Below are positions 25,482 to 36,220 of a DNA stretch of 64,000 nt, piece by piece. The notes beneath the pieces were generated by a model. That model did not search any database and was not told the DNA's origin. It saw only the letters and a list, made by a program, of their open reading frames with translations. The DNA comes from Tillus elongatus (Eukaryota > Arthropoda > Insecta > Coleoptera > Cleridae). Location: assembly GCA_964006375.1 (NCBI GenBank), contig OZ023268.1:83897835-83961834 (forward strand). The letters run 5' to 3'. Each line of letters begins with the position of its first letter. Position 1 is the stretch's first letter. Position numbers and translations under genes: made by a program.

Positions 25482-26669
25482 ATGATAAGAGATAGATCGC
25501 CTATTAGGAAAAGAGAACCTATATTAGAATTAGAGGAAGACAATTTTAATCAATTAAGTGTAAATAATTTAGAAATGGCAAATAATCACATTGCCGAATT
25601 CTCACAAGCTGCTATCATGATCCTCGAATATTCCGGTGGACAGAAGCATCTTGCTTATTTTATTAAGCAATGCGAACTTTATATTACTAGTTATAGAAGG
25701 CCAGAAGCCGAAACACACGCAAATCGAATGTTACTTGAATTTATAAAAGCTAAAATCACTGGTAACGCTCGTGACGTGTTAATTAGTTTAGAAAACCATA
25801 CATGGGAAAATATAAAATTTGCTTTAAAAAATCAGTTTTCAGACCCCCGTTCAGAAAATCTTTTATTTAATGATTTAAATACTAGCTTTATGACTAAATC
25901 ACAAACTATTCAGGAATATTTCAGTGTAATTAAAGAAAAGCAAAAGATTTTAATTGAACATGTAGATATACAAGATTTAGTAAACGATGTAAAAACGTAC
26001 AAGAAAGAATTTTATCAACAAAATGCAGTGGCAGCATTTAAAGCGGGTGTAATAGAACCTTACTTCTCACATCTTAGATTAGTTAGTGTTAATACTCTTG
26101 ATTCACTTATGTTAGAGTGTAATAGAATAGATAACGAGATTATACAGTCGAATTTCATTAATAGCCTGAGAAACAAAAATAATACGAAAACAAATCATAA
26201 CACACCTGTACAACATAGACAGACGTATACCCAAAAACCAATATTTCCAGCATTTCCCCAAATTTACAACAAACCACAACAAATCACACAACAAAGGCAA
26301 CCGTTTCCTTCTCAGCCGATTTCTAACATAAGACCCGTTCAAAATTTTAATAAAAATATACAACACGCTCCAACTCAATTGAGTAGAGGAACGACACCCA
26401 TGTCAATAAGCAACCAAACTCCCTTAAGAAATACACGACAAATGCCCCAAAGAAATCACTTTATACCCTAATCTAGGCCCACGTTTCAACATCAAGAACT
26501 CTTTAACCAAGAGGACCTACCACTAGATCATTCTGACGAATACGCTTATGACGACCAACCCTCTGACAAAAATATAGAGCCACTAGAATTTCCTGAATCA
26601 ACTGAAAGGTTTACAAATTACAACACCAATCCAAATCGGGATTTTCACGAAACAGCCTCGGAAAACTAA
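25482..26669 (+). pseudogene. gag of the LTR element, with premature stop
   Basis: The open frame runs 329 codons from ATG 25482 to TAA 26469-26471. The same frame then stays open for 65 more codons and ends at TAA 26667-26669, with QHQELFNQEDLP near 26490, a tail typical of errantivirus gag. The early TAA therefore truncates the normal product. The central part resembles the alpha-helical capsid region of Gypsy gag; the C-terminal part is Gln/Pro/Asn-rich. There is no CCHC zinc knuckle, as usual for this group. Gag would package genomic RNA into particles. The last gag codons overlap pol. Confidence 0.8.
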
Positions 26670-28483
26670 TCTATTTAGATATAAATAATATTGTTAATAC
26701 CCCTAAATTACCGTTTTTTGTCATACCAAGTCTAAATTTAAAAGTATTGATTGATTCCGGAGCGTCAGATAGTATCATAAATCCAGGACCGGCTTACGAG
26801 TTATTTAAAAAATTTATTTATAAGGAACCATTTTCAATGAAATCAGTTAACCAGATAACCCATGGTAAAGACAACGTAAGGTATCCTATTTTACAAGAAT
26901 TTAATATTAATTACCAATTTCCAATGCGTGTCATGCAATGGCACCATCGATTTGACGCGCTTATAGGGTCAGCTCATCTTACAAAATTAAAAGGAAATAT
27001 CGATTATAATAAACAAATTTTAACTCTAGGAAACAAAAAAATACCATTTTACCTTGAAATTAATCCACTGAATTTTACACCTTTCAAACAAATTTGTGAA
27101 AATTATGTATCAGTCCCTGTAAATATAGAAAAAGGCACAGTAGTTTTAACACGTATTGAAGAAACAAATGTTTTAATTTACGAGTCAATAGCTGAAGCAA
27201 AAGATGGATATTGTAGAGTGCCCATAATAAAGAAAAACCCAAATTCAAAATTTGTAGAAATACATTTTCAGGAACAAATAGATGTCGATCCATTACAAAA
27301 TTACTCTGACGAACTACCTAAAATTTCAAAACATTTTGATGTAACAAAAGTTTTAAGAACAGATCATTTAAATACAGAAGAATATGAAAAACTTATTAAT
27401 TTATGTCGAAAGTATAATGATATCTTTTATCATGAAGACTCAGATCTCTCTTTCACCAATGCAATTAAACATAAAATAAGAACTAAAGACGATGAAGTTG
27501 TTCACACCAAATCATACCGGTACCCTTTTCATTTACGTGAAGAAGTCCAAAACCAAATTCAAAAACTCTTAGACAACAAAATAATTAGACCCTCAATATC
27601 ACCCTACTCAAGTCCGATATGGATTGTCCCGAAGCGTCAAGACGCTTCTGGAAAAAAGAAATGGCGCTTAGTGATCGATTATCGTAAACTTAACGAGAAA
27701 ACGATCGATGACAAGTACCCATTACCTCGTATCGAAGAAATTTTAGATAATTTGGGACGCTGCTCCTATTTCACGACTCTCGATCTAGCACAAGGATTCC
27801 ATCAAATTGAAATGGATCCTGGCAGTGTCGAAAAAACAGCATTCTCTGTAAATAATAGCCATTATGAATGGATCCGAATGCCGTTCGGGTTGAAGGGGGC
27901 TCCTAGTACCTTTTCACGCCTAATGGATAATGTATTAAGACCATATTTATACAAGTTTTGTTTCGTATATATGGACGATATTGTTATCTTCTCGAAATCC
28001 CTTCAGGAACACCTTTGTCACGTGAAAAATATATTTGATAAGTTAAAAGAGTGTAATCTAAAAATTCAGTTAGATAAGTCAGAATTTTTGCGTAAAGAGG
28101 TCGAATTTCTAGGCCATCTGGTCACTGTCCGTGGGATCAAACCGAACCCATCAAAAATAACTGCCATTCAGAATTATCCAATACCAAAGACAAGTAATGA
28201 AATAAGAGCATTTTTAGGATTAACAGGCTATTATAGACGCTTTATTCCAAATTACGCTAAAGTAGTATTCCCCATCAATAAATATTTAAAAAAGGATACC
28301 AAGATAAATTTTCACGACCCGGAATACGTTGACGCATTTCAAAAAATAAAAGAATTAATTACAAATTCTCCTGTCCTGACCTACCCCGATTTTTCTAAAC
28401 AATTTCATTTAACCACTGACGCAAGCAATATAGCTATAGGTGGAGTATTGTCACAAAATAATAAACCAATTGCGTTTTACTAG
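26606..28483 (+). pseudogene. pol part 1: protease, reverse transcriptase, start of RNase H
   Basis: This frame is -1 relative to gag and overlaps its last 64 bases, which fits expression by programmed -1 frameshifting; no classical slippery heptamer is obvious. In order: aspartic protease with LIDSGASDSII (about 26745), then reverse transcriptase with KKWRLVIDYRKLN, the first Asp block TTLDLAQGFHQI, MPFGLKGAPSTF and the catalytic FVYMDDIVIFS (about 27965). A connection region and the RNase H start LTTDASNIAIGG follow. The frame closes at TAG 28481-28483, inside RNase H. Coding resumes in another frame just beyond, so a small indel has broken pol there. Confidence 0.88.
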
Positions 28484-29835
28484 AACACTAAATTCAGCCG
28501 AGAGAAATTATTCGACCATTGAAAAAGAGTTATTATCCATAGTAGAAAATACAAAACATTTTAGACCATATCTCTTTGGACAAAAATGTATTGTAGAAAC
28601 TGACCACAAACCGCTTGTTTGGCTATTTTCAATTAAGGAACCAAACTCACGGCTAGTTAAATGGCGACTAAGATTAGAGGAATTTAATTACGAGATAAAA
28701 TACAAGAAAGGCAAAGATAACGTAGTGGCTGATGCCTTATCGCGAATCGAAATTAACGCGATTGAAGACGACTTTGACCTGGAATCAATAATTAATAACG
28801 TAGACCCTGACGAAGACAGAGAAAGAGAAATTATTAACGAACTAGAAAACGACGCAAACAATGCCTCTACTAGCACGACTAATAACCTACCTGAAAGCAA
28901 TGACTCACAGACACAACACTCGTCTGCAGAAAATCCAATTTTCAAAATACCTATATCAGAAAATCCAGTCAATTATTTTTCCAGACGAATAATTTTAGAT
29001 TACGGACCAAAATATGACACACGCAAATTAAAAATATTTAAGTTTGAAACAATACATGTAAAGGTTCAACTCAATTACGAATTGAGACAAATAAATGACT
29101 TCTTGAAACAATTTATTGATCCAAAATTCACGTACGGAATTTTCTGTAAACATGATAGACTATTCAAATATTTCACTGCTGTTTCTTCAACATTATTTAA
29201 TAGTTCTGTTAAAATAATAAAATCTAACGAATTTTTACAAGACGTGGAAAAACAAGAAACTCAACAACAAATTATAGACGAATATCACACACGAAACCAC
29301 AATGGCATTAACGAGACTTATCAACATTTAAAACAAAAATATTTTTGGCCTAATATGAAAAATTATATAAACGCTTTTATTAATAAAGGCTCAATTTGCC
29401 TTCAGACCAAATACGAAATAAATCCGTACAAACCACCATTTTCAGGTCCCCTTTTAGCTAAACGCCCTTTTGAAGTTATACACATTGACACCTTTAGTTT
29501 CGATAATTGCAAATTCCTAACCATCATAGATTTATTCTCCAAATATGCGCAAGCATATTATATAACTGATGGATCCGCAATTACCGTGTTAAATAAACTT
29601 AAACACTATTTTTCCCATCATAATCATCCCCTAAAAATAGTAGCTGACGCTGGCAAAGAATTTTCGAATACTACCCTTAAAGAATACTGTAATTTATTTA
29701 ATATTAATCTTCACATAACAACCCCCCAAAATCCTAACTCAAATTCACCAGTAGAGCGACTGCACTCAACTCTTGTAGAAAAATTGCGAATTCTTAAATT
29801 ACAAAACCCACAAGAGAGGCCTGCAACCCTAATGA
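28484..29835 (+). pseudogene. pol part 2: rest of RNase H and integrase core
   Basis: The open frame (28440-29942) contributes true pol sequence from about 28484. RNase H residues are seen in STIEKELLSIV and ETDHKPLVWL. An acidic Asn/Asp-rich linker follows, then the integrase zinc region with H and H (DEYHTRNHNG) but only one Cys of the expected pair: INKGSICLQ has Gly in the first position. The DDE core follows: IHIDTFSFDN, VADAGKEF and PVERLHSTLVEKL. After about 29835 the reading drifts out of frame, since the integrase tail resumes elsewhere. With the frame break and the lost zinc ligand this copy should not make working integrase. Confidence 0.82.
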
Positions 29836-30225
29836 TAACAGCAACCCTTATTTACAAACCAGTCTATTCATTCGACAACTGGGCATTCACCTTTTACATT
29901 ACTATACGGCCCCTACGACGACTTACCAACAGTCACACCTGACACTACCCTTTACGAAGAATACAATAACAATAGGCTCAAAGAAATAATGCCTTTCTTC
30001 GACAGTGTATATCAGAAACAAAAAGTAAGTGGAGACAAAAGAATTTCTAAAGCAAATGCGGACAGACAAACGACACCAGATTTACAAGAAACGACGCAAC
30101 TAGCTATTAGAGTACCAAAAGTAAGAAAAACAAATCCTCTTTATAAATTACGATCACATCCTAAACAAAAAGAAAACATTGTTACATTTTCTAAACCAAA
30201 ACCAAAGCTCACGTTTCTAACATAA
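29836..30225 (+). pseudogene. integrase C-terminal tail, in a third frame
   Basis: The frame from 29989 reads MPFFDSVYQKQKVSG, then ISKANADR and a Lys-rich end with VRKTNPLYKL, ending at TAA 30223-30225. Basic, non-catalytic tails of this kind follow the core in errantivirus integrases. It is offset by one frame from the core, so an indel lies somewhere in about 29836-29940. Confidence 0.65.
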
Positions 30226-30252
30226 AAAGAGTAAGAAATACTTTTTCGTTAC

Positions 30253-30804
30253 AGGACAAAACTACTACTACTACAAACCACGATGACCCTCAACCTGGTT
30301 CATCCACTTCAAATAACACCGATAAAAACTAACGGATATTTTAAAGAGTATTTAGGCATAGCAAAAATACTCAAACATTATCATAAATTTTATTTTTATT
30401 TTAATATTACCGATATAGAAATTAATTATAACATATTATTAAAAAATTCTAAATTTTTAAACACTGGACAAATGTCTGCAAGTAACGAACGATATTTACT
30501 AATTTTAGATGACCATTTGTCACGATTAAGTAATGAACTACAAAAACTATCAATGCACAGAACTAAACGCGGATTAATAAACGGAGCAGGCTCTTTAATT
30601 AAAATGATAACAGGAAATCTCGACCAAGAAGACTTAAAAGAAATCAATAAAAATTTAGATAACCTTTTCCAAAATCAAGAAGATATAATTACCCAAATTG
30701 ATAATTTAAATTCATTTGCTAATATAATCACACAAGGTACGAAAAGGACCAAAAAATTATTAATCAAAATCTCGATCATATTTATCAGACTTTTTCCACT
30801 TTAG
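30253..30804 (+). pseudogene. env-like gene, N-terminal part with furin site and fusion region
   Basis: A possible splice acceptor TTACAG ends at 30254; env of this group is made from a spliced mRNA. The 173-codon frame (from ATG 30283) contains the basic cleavage site RTKR followed directly by GLINGAGSLIKMITGNLD, the layout of the cleavage site and fusion peptide of F-type envelope proteins of errantiviruses. A heptad-like helix follows. No signal peptide is visible at the ATG, so the true start may be upstream or spliced. The frame drifts at about 30745-30804 and coding continues in another frame. Confidence 0.72.
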
Positions 30805-30818
30805 ATAGCGAAAGAGAA

Positions 30819-31823
30819 TTGTCGAGTAAAATTCATTTCCAAATTCACGTAGCTGTTAAATTACTCCATCATATAGAGATAATTCAAAGAACTATTTCCT
30901 TAAGTTTTAACGAAATTACTAATATAGAGCTCTTTACCACTAGTGATCTGTTAAATATTATTGATCACTTAAAGTTAAGTCATGACAGAAATGAATTGAT
31001 CGACTTTGACAAAAATCATGTTTTTAAGGTTGTAGAATTTACCAAATTTCATATATTATCGGTTAAGGATACGATTGTATGCCTTTTAAAACTTCCTATC
31101 CTACATCCCAATCCTGGTTCTTATTTTCGTGTTTATCCTATACCACAAAATTATATTCTCCTGGTACCACCCAGCTCATACTATTTAGAAACACCCTCTT
31201 CAAACTTATGGACCCAAGAGAAGTGCCCCTCTATAGAAGACGTGGTTATATGCAATAATCGCCCACGAGAAGAACATTGTCAGCTTGACACCTTACAAAA
31301 TTGCACTTCTGCCAAAGTAACGAACCCCTACGAAATATCAACTCAGCTGCAGAATGGTCAGATCTTAATATCCACTAGCTCAGCAACCACTATTGTCGAA
31401 AATTGCGAAACATCGTTAGAACGAAAAATCTTCCAGGGAAACGGTCTAGTAACATCCCTCAATTCCTGCAAAGTCAAGATCAATGAGGAAATGTATGAAG
31501 ACGTTGCTACCAATTTGACGCTACAACCCATAGAAGTCGAAGAATTGCAACAGACACCTCAACATCATATCCATTTTAAGCCAATTCATCTAAAAGAAAA
31601 CAAAAAGATAAAAGAAGCATTGTCTCAAATACAACAGCATCCATTTCATCTCCGACCGTCCATGCAGTATTCCCACTTAGGCATTACCATTGGTATATCC
31701 ATCGCTGTTACCATTGTACTTCTGTTTCTTTTAAGAAGAAAAATTCAGAGCATCCTATACAAGTCCAACAGGCAAACGCAAACAGAAGAAGTGTCCGAAC
31801 ACGAGGACGTGTTAAATATTTAA
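30819..31823 (+). pseudogene. env-like gene, C-terminal part with membrane anchor
   Basis: A 334-codon frame holds the remaining ectodomain: a Cys cluster at about codons 132-165 (CPSIEDVVIC, HCQLDTLQNC) and two later Cys. Near the end is one hydrophobic segment of about 20 residues (LGITIGISIAVTIVLLFLL) followed by RRK and a short cytoplasmic tail. This fits a type I membrane envelope protein. It is separated from the furin-site half by a frame break, so no full-length product is expected. Ends just before the polypurine tract. Confidence 0.72.
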
Positions 31824-31832
31824 GGGTGGAGG
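31822..31832 (+). promoter_or_regulatory. polypurine tract
   Basis: AAGGGTGGAGG lies immediately before the 3' LTR, the primer site for plus-strand DNA synthesis. Confidence 0.75.
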
Positions 31833-32106
31833 AGTTACATCCCTGTATATTCTCAACATCATACAAAATACGACGAATCCTGAAACCATGCATCATCAGT
31901 TTAGTGACCTGTGTAAGAGTGCTGATGCAGACGTTTGCATTTATGTTAATTCTGTAGAACATTAATTCATTCAATCGCTGTAACTCTAGTTGTTCACATG
32001 TTGTTTTGAATCACATATTTTATAATAAATTTTAAGACTGTAATAATTGTACCACTTAAATAAATAAATTACTTTTTTCGGACAATCGCTACGAAAAAAC
32101 CTAATT
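31833..32106 (+). repeat. 3' LTR
   Basis: 274 bp, identical by eye to the 5' LTR. Followed by ATAT, matching the four bases before the 5' LTR. Confidence 0.92.
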
Positions 32107-32115
32107 ATATATATA

Positions 32116-32455
32116 CAGTGTGGAACAGCCAAATGGAATAAATTCGATAACGGATAAATGAGGACGTGTTGGGAAAAACGCTTGGACACGTCGATTTGTA
32201 TTTTTAACTGCGCATCTTTTTCAAGAAAAAAAAATTATATAGGGTGCGTCATGTGACAGTGGCCAATACCAACTTTCTTATTTTAAATACAAGCCCCTGT
32301 ATATTATTAATTTTTTGGATTCTTCAGAAAATTCTAGACATAATTCATGTACAATGTCCTATACCTATCTTTAACTGTTTCGGAAATATTAAGTATTTTC
32401 AGATTTATTACAAAAATTAACATAAAAAATAGAAAATTATTTTATTTCACAAATT
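32116..32455. repeat. left 340-bp terminal inverted repeat
   Basis: Pairs base for base with 33843-34182 apart from scattered substitutions. Homology stops sharply after 32455. Confidence 0.9.
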
Positions 32456-32512
32456 TTAATAAGAAATACTGATTATTTCTTAATAATTTAAAAAAACAAA
32501 AAAAAATTAATG

Positions 32513-33601
32513 TCAATGTAGTAAATGTTCAAAATGCTCGCCACGAACATCTTGGCAACATGCTAATCTGGTATAGAAATGTCTTCTAACATTACTCAAC
32601 ATCTCAGGCGTGACTGATCTAATCGCAAGCGTGATTCGTCTTTTTAAGTCATCTAAGTTGAGGGGCTTAGTTTTGTATACAATACTTTTGACATATCCCC
32701 ACAAAAAGTAGTCTAATAGCGACAGATCAGGAGATCGTGCTGGCCATTCTATCGATCCGCGCCTCCCTATCCACCGATTTGGAAAAATTTGGTTCAGGTA
32801 CTGCCGGACATTGATTTGGTAATGGGGCGGTGCTCCATCTTGCTGAAACCATATTTTATTGGCAGGAACTTGTGGGTTTGCTGGATCTGGATATAAGTTT
32901 GTCAAAGTTGGCACGACATTATTTTGGAGCAGTTCTAAATATTTATCCCCATTCAAGTTGCCATCAATGAAAAAGGGACCTACGATATGATTTCCAACAA
33001 TTCCTGCCCAAACATTAACTTTTTCAGGATATTGCGTATGTTCCTCTCTCATCCAATGAGGATTCTCATTAGACCAATAGCGGCAATTTTGACGATTAAC
33101 ATGACCGTGAAGTGTAAATGTGCTCTCATCAGAAAACAAAACATCTTCTAATTGGATCACATTGTTATCTAACATTGCCATCATTTGTTCACAAAAATAC
33201 GTTCTCCTATCGAAATCGTCCTCCATGATCTCCTGAGTTGGTATCATTTTATAGGGATGCATTTTACTTTCCTTTAATGTTCGAAAAATTGCTGTGTGGC
33301 TAACGTTAAATAGTTGGGCTGCTTGTCGACCAGAAGTATGTGGGTTTTCTTGAAACTCAAGCGTAATATCCAATTTCGTATCATCACTTACTGCATTGGC
33401 AGCTACTTTTTTTATCTGTCTCACATGACCAAGCTCGCGAAACTGCTTTTCTATTTTGCTAATTGTTCCTTGGGATACAGGCGGCAAATTTGGAAATTTT
33501 TCGTGAAATAAGCGAGACACTTCCATCTGTGTCCGTGTGTTATCTCCATAACCAATCATTTGTAGAATGGTTATTTTGTGCATTTCTGTTAAATGAACCA
33601 T
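32513..33601 (-). CDS. DD41D mariner-like transposase
   Basis: An intact 362-codon frame, a normal length for mariner-like transposases. The N-terminal half carries two helix-turn-helix-like units (about residues 1-60 and 75-115, with GRQAAQLFNVSHTAIFRTLK) for binding the inverted repeats. The catalytic half shows D158 in VLFSDESTF, D255 in WFQQDGAPPHY and D297 in SPDLSLLDYFLWG, leaving 41 residues between the last two. WAGIVGNHIVGPFF is also a family landmark. It cuts and rejoins the element at TA. The start is the first ATG of the frame, about 240 bp inside the right inverted repeat. No stop or frameshift is seen. Confidence 0.93.
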   Translation of the reverse strand: MVHLTEMHKITILQMIGYGDNTRTQMEVSRLFHEKFPNLPPVSQGTISKIEKQFRELGHVRQIKKVAANAVSDDTKLDITLEFQENPHTSGRQAAQLFNVSHTAIFRTLKESKMHPYKMIPTQEIMEDDFDRRTYFCEQMMAMLDNNVIQLEDVLFSDESTFTLHGHVNRQNCRYWSNENPHWMREEHTQYPEKVNVWAGIVGNHIVGPFFIDGNLNGDKYLELLQNNVVPTLTNLYPDPANPQVPANKIWFQQDGAPPHYQINVRQYLNQIFPNRWIGRRGSIEWPARSPDLSLLDYFLWGYVKSIVYKTKPLNLDDLKRRITLAIRSVTPEMLSNVRRHFYTRLACCQDVRGEHFEHLLH

Positions 33602-33842
33602 TTTTCTGATATTATTACGTACAGTTAACGAAATTCAAACGACAATAGCACTGACACTAATCACTACTGTCATGCAGGCAGACAACAAGTTGCTAAGGCT
33701 ACGAGTTTTATACGAACAGAAAGAAAACTGTTTTTGTTTTTGTTTCATTTCATATCAGTAAAAAGAAACGCAGGAATGGTTTTTGTTTACTTTCTCATTA
33801 TCAAGAGCTGAATGGGAAATAAGTATTGAATGCAATGTGGCG

Positions 33843-34179
33843 AATTTGTGAAATAAAATAATTTTCTATTTTTAATGTTAATTTTTGTAAGAAATCTGAA
33901 AATACTTAATATTTCCGAAACAGTTGAAGATAGGTATAGGACATTGTACATGAATTATGTCTAGAATTTTCTGAAGAATCCAAAAAATTAATAATATACA
34001 GGGGCTTGTATTTAAAATAAGAAAGTTGGTATTGGCCACTGTCACATGACGCACCCTATATAATTTTTTTTTCTTGAAAAAGATGCGCAGTTAAAAATAC
34101 AAATCGACGTGTCCAAGCGTTTTTCCCAACACGCCCTCATTTATCCGTTATCGAATTTATTCCATTTGGCTGTTCCACA

Positions 34180-34182
<3 letters not shown>
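33843..34182. repeat. right 340-bp terminal inverted repeat
   Basis: Inverted partner of 32116-32455. The outermost bases are CACTG followed by TA. Confidence 0.9.

Positions 34183-34262
<80 letters not shown>
34183..34262. repeat. (TA)n microsatellite, right part of the split array
   Basis: About 80 bp. With 24769-24861 and the 9 bp between the two insertions it forms one original array of about 180 bp. Confidence 0.95.
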
Positions 34263-34266
<4 letters not shown>

Positions 34267-35020
34267 AATTGTTTAAAATTTGAATAAGAAAAGTTCTATG
34301 AATCGAACACAGGTCCTGCGTGTTTCGTTGTTTTAATTGCTATCCTCATAATCAGTGTCTCTTAGAGGGAATATTTAATAACGACACGCCGTTTTACAAA
34401 AGCAGATATTGGTATTTTAATTGCAGGGATTTTTGACTAAACGGTGGGAGTTTGCCTGTATACCTTGTGATAAAGCGTTATTTTCCAAGTAAATATTAGA
34501 AAATTTTAAACCTTTAATGAAATGATTAATTTAATATAAAATCAGAAAATACACAGTATAAATATAAAGTAAAATATTTTCACCATGAAATATGTTTAGG
34601 CAATTAATTTTAGGTAAACGTGTGTATTCGAGGAATTTATTTATTATCTCTTTCGATAAGACCAATAAAATTCCGAACGACGCGTAGATTTTTACGTGCT
34701 CTCCAAACCATATGAAACGCAAGGCCTCACGAGGTAGAAAGTAGTAATAGTTTTCTGGCGAGACTTCGACACGGAACCGCCACCAATGCTTCCGTGAAGT
34801 GCAATACAACGAGAACCGCCATCCGACCCCGCTTTCCGACAGACCGTGATAAAACTTAAGTTGTTTTGGTGGACATAATCAATGTCCGTTGGTGAAAAAC
34901 TTTTCGTGTTAATTAATATTTTTGTGGCGAGTTTTCATACTTTTAATATCACGCTCTTCAGGCAGATTTATTACCTTCCACTATATCTGTATATGGTCCT
35001 GTATGTTACCTTCTCTTGCA
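34263..35020. other. unassigned stretch
   Basis: A 92-codon minus-strand frame (34531-34809) and a 60-codon hydrophobic plus-strand frame (34882-35064) show no recognisable domain. Neither is claimed as a gene. Confidence 0.3.
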
Positions 35021-35029
35021 CTATTTCGG

Positions 35030-35310
35030 TGGGGATACTGAGTATTCACAGCTTGCTTAAGTAATTAAGATACTGCTAACCTGGCTTGATCTTGGTATGG
35101 ATACTGAGTATTCACAGACTATCTAGGTCACTCTAGGAAACACAGCCATTGCCGGATAGCTCCTCAAAGTTTGACCAAGACTTTCCGCCCTATACCTTGT
35201 GAAACTCTTGTTTTATTTTTGTGAGGTTTCTGAGTATTCACAGCTCACTAAAGTAATATAGATGTTTGCATCATGAATAGCGGAGATACTGGGTATTCAC
35301 AATCAGCATA
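35030..35310. repeat. spaced direct repeat GATACTGAGTATTCACAG, four copies
   Basis: Near-identical words at about 35034, 35098, 35228 (TTTCTGAGTATTCACAGC) and 35285 (GATACTGGGTATTCACAAT), each followed by a variable TA-rich spacer. Looks like a decayed tandem array. Confidence 0.6.
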
Positions 35311-35344
35311 GGTTGCCCAGGAGCTGAAGGCCTGCCTCTCCCAT

Positions 35345-35840
35345 TTCCGCCCATATATTAGGAAAGAAATGGGCCAGGGCTGAAAATTTACAAAATTGTT
35401 AGTTGTTTGTACACAGTCGCTATTTTATAACATTTTGTTGTTTGAAGCTGTCGTGACAACATATTACCTGGTTCCACACCGAGATGGCGACCCTGTCGTA
35501 CATCTCACAAGGTTCTAGGAGGCTAGCTACTATAGCCGTATTACTTTATAGGTGTGTTCTCGTTGTAATTAGTATACCGTACTGATGAGCTCTAATTTGA
35601 GCGAAATCGGTCTGCGGTTCTAATTATGGTGAGAATACCTCTAGCCTTACATACATTGTCCCTATATTAGGGAATAAATGGGCCAGAGCTGACAATTTAC
35701 AAAATTGTTACTTGGTTGTACAGAATCTCTATTTTACATTATATTTTCTATTATTTGGAGCTGTCGTGACAAAATACTACCTGGTTGGGAACCAAGATGG
35801 CGACCCTGTCGTGCATCTCACAATGTTCTACAGAATCTGA
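35345..35840 (+). repeat. diverged direct repeats, about 310 bp apart
   Basis: Blocks 35345-35525 and 35655-35840 align along their length. Both contain AAATGGGCCAG, TTTACAAAATTGTTA, GCTGTCGTGACAA, ACCTGGTT, ATGGCGACCCTGTCGT and CATCTCACAA. A hammerhead-like motif lies between them at 35582. Direct repeats with a ribozyme recall Penelope pseudo-LTRs or retrozymes, which is inference. Confidence 0.65.
35582..35606 (+). ncRNA. canonical hammerhead-ribozyme-like core
   Basis: CTGATGA is followed directly by perfect helix II GCTC/GAGC (loop TAATTT), then GAAA. Upstream TACCGTA can pair with downstream TATGGTG (two wobble pairs) as helix I. A possible helix III is ATCG/CGGT. It is the closest to consensus of the eight motifs here. 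The nucleotide at the cleavage position cannot be fixed with certainty. Confidence 0.5.
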
Positions 35841-36193
35841 TAAACCTTTTAAGAAAACAGAAGTGGTCATGTCGCAGCGAGTAAAGACCGCTTACTCGAT
35901 GTCACTAATCTAGCCAGTATCACCTAAAGACTACCAAACCCTTCTCCACAGAGTTTCCCAGGTAGTTTGACAGTTACATTGGTCAGAGTTTCAGACATCC
36001 TCACAGAGAGTAAACCCTCTAAAATCTGGCGCCCGAGATCTTCCGATTTTGCACGTCCATATGTTTTACCGAAAAAACGGCCTGCAAGGAAAGACCCTGT
36101 CACAACCTTCGTAGAGCACGCTGTTCGCAGTTGCTTGTCAACTAACACATAAATAGGAGTTCCAGTTTTTATTCGCTGAGTTTATTCATCCCT

Positions 36194-36220
36194 CTGATGA
36201 TGCTAAGTTTGTTAGCAAAC
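36194..36220 (+). ncRNA. degenerate hammerhead-like motif
   Basis: CTGATGAT, helix GCTAA/TTAGC closed by GTTTG, then AAAC in place of GAAAC (the G is lost). The flanks match those of the motif at 18821 on the other strand (ACTAACACATAAATAGGAG, TTTTTATTCGCT). Confidence 0.4.

Larger units (their letters stand above)
24862..32106 (+). mobile_element. errantivirus-like Ty3/Gypsy LTR retrotransposon
   Basis: 7,245 bp with 274-bp LTRs (24862-25135 and 31833-32106) that I read as identical. The LTRs start AGTTAC and end TAATT, the AGT...AATT style of insect errantiviruses, and are flanked by ATAT on both sides. Internal order is gag, pol (protease, reverse transcriptase, RNase H, integrase), env. 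Identical LTRs mean a recent insertion. Yet gag has a premature stop, pol two frame breaks and env one. It may have been mobilised in trans from an already damaged template, or some breaks may be sequence errors. Confidence 0.9.
32116..34182 (-). mobile_element. DD41D mariner-like element, apparently complete
   Basis: 2,067 bp from CAGTGTGGAACAGCC to its inverted copy, TA on both sides, inside the remains of the (AT)n array. The terminal inverted repeats are 340 bp each (32116-32455 and 33843-34182), nearly identical and without net indels. One uninterrupted transposase lies between them. D,D,D catalysis with 41 residues between the last two Asp places it in the DD41D group (rosa/Visitor-type families). 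All parts needed for an autonomous element are present, so it may be recently active. Confidence 0.92.

Noticed and set aside
34531..35064. Two frames (92 codons minus, 60 codons plus) as host genes
   Set aside because: No recognisable motif and no supporting exon structure. The hydrophobic plus-strand frame reflects T-rich DNA.
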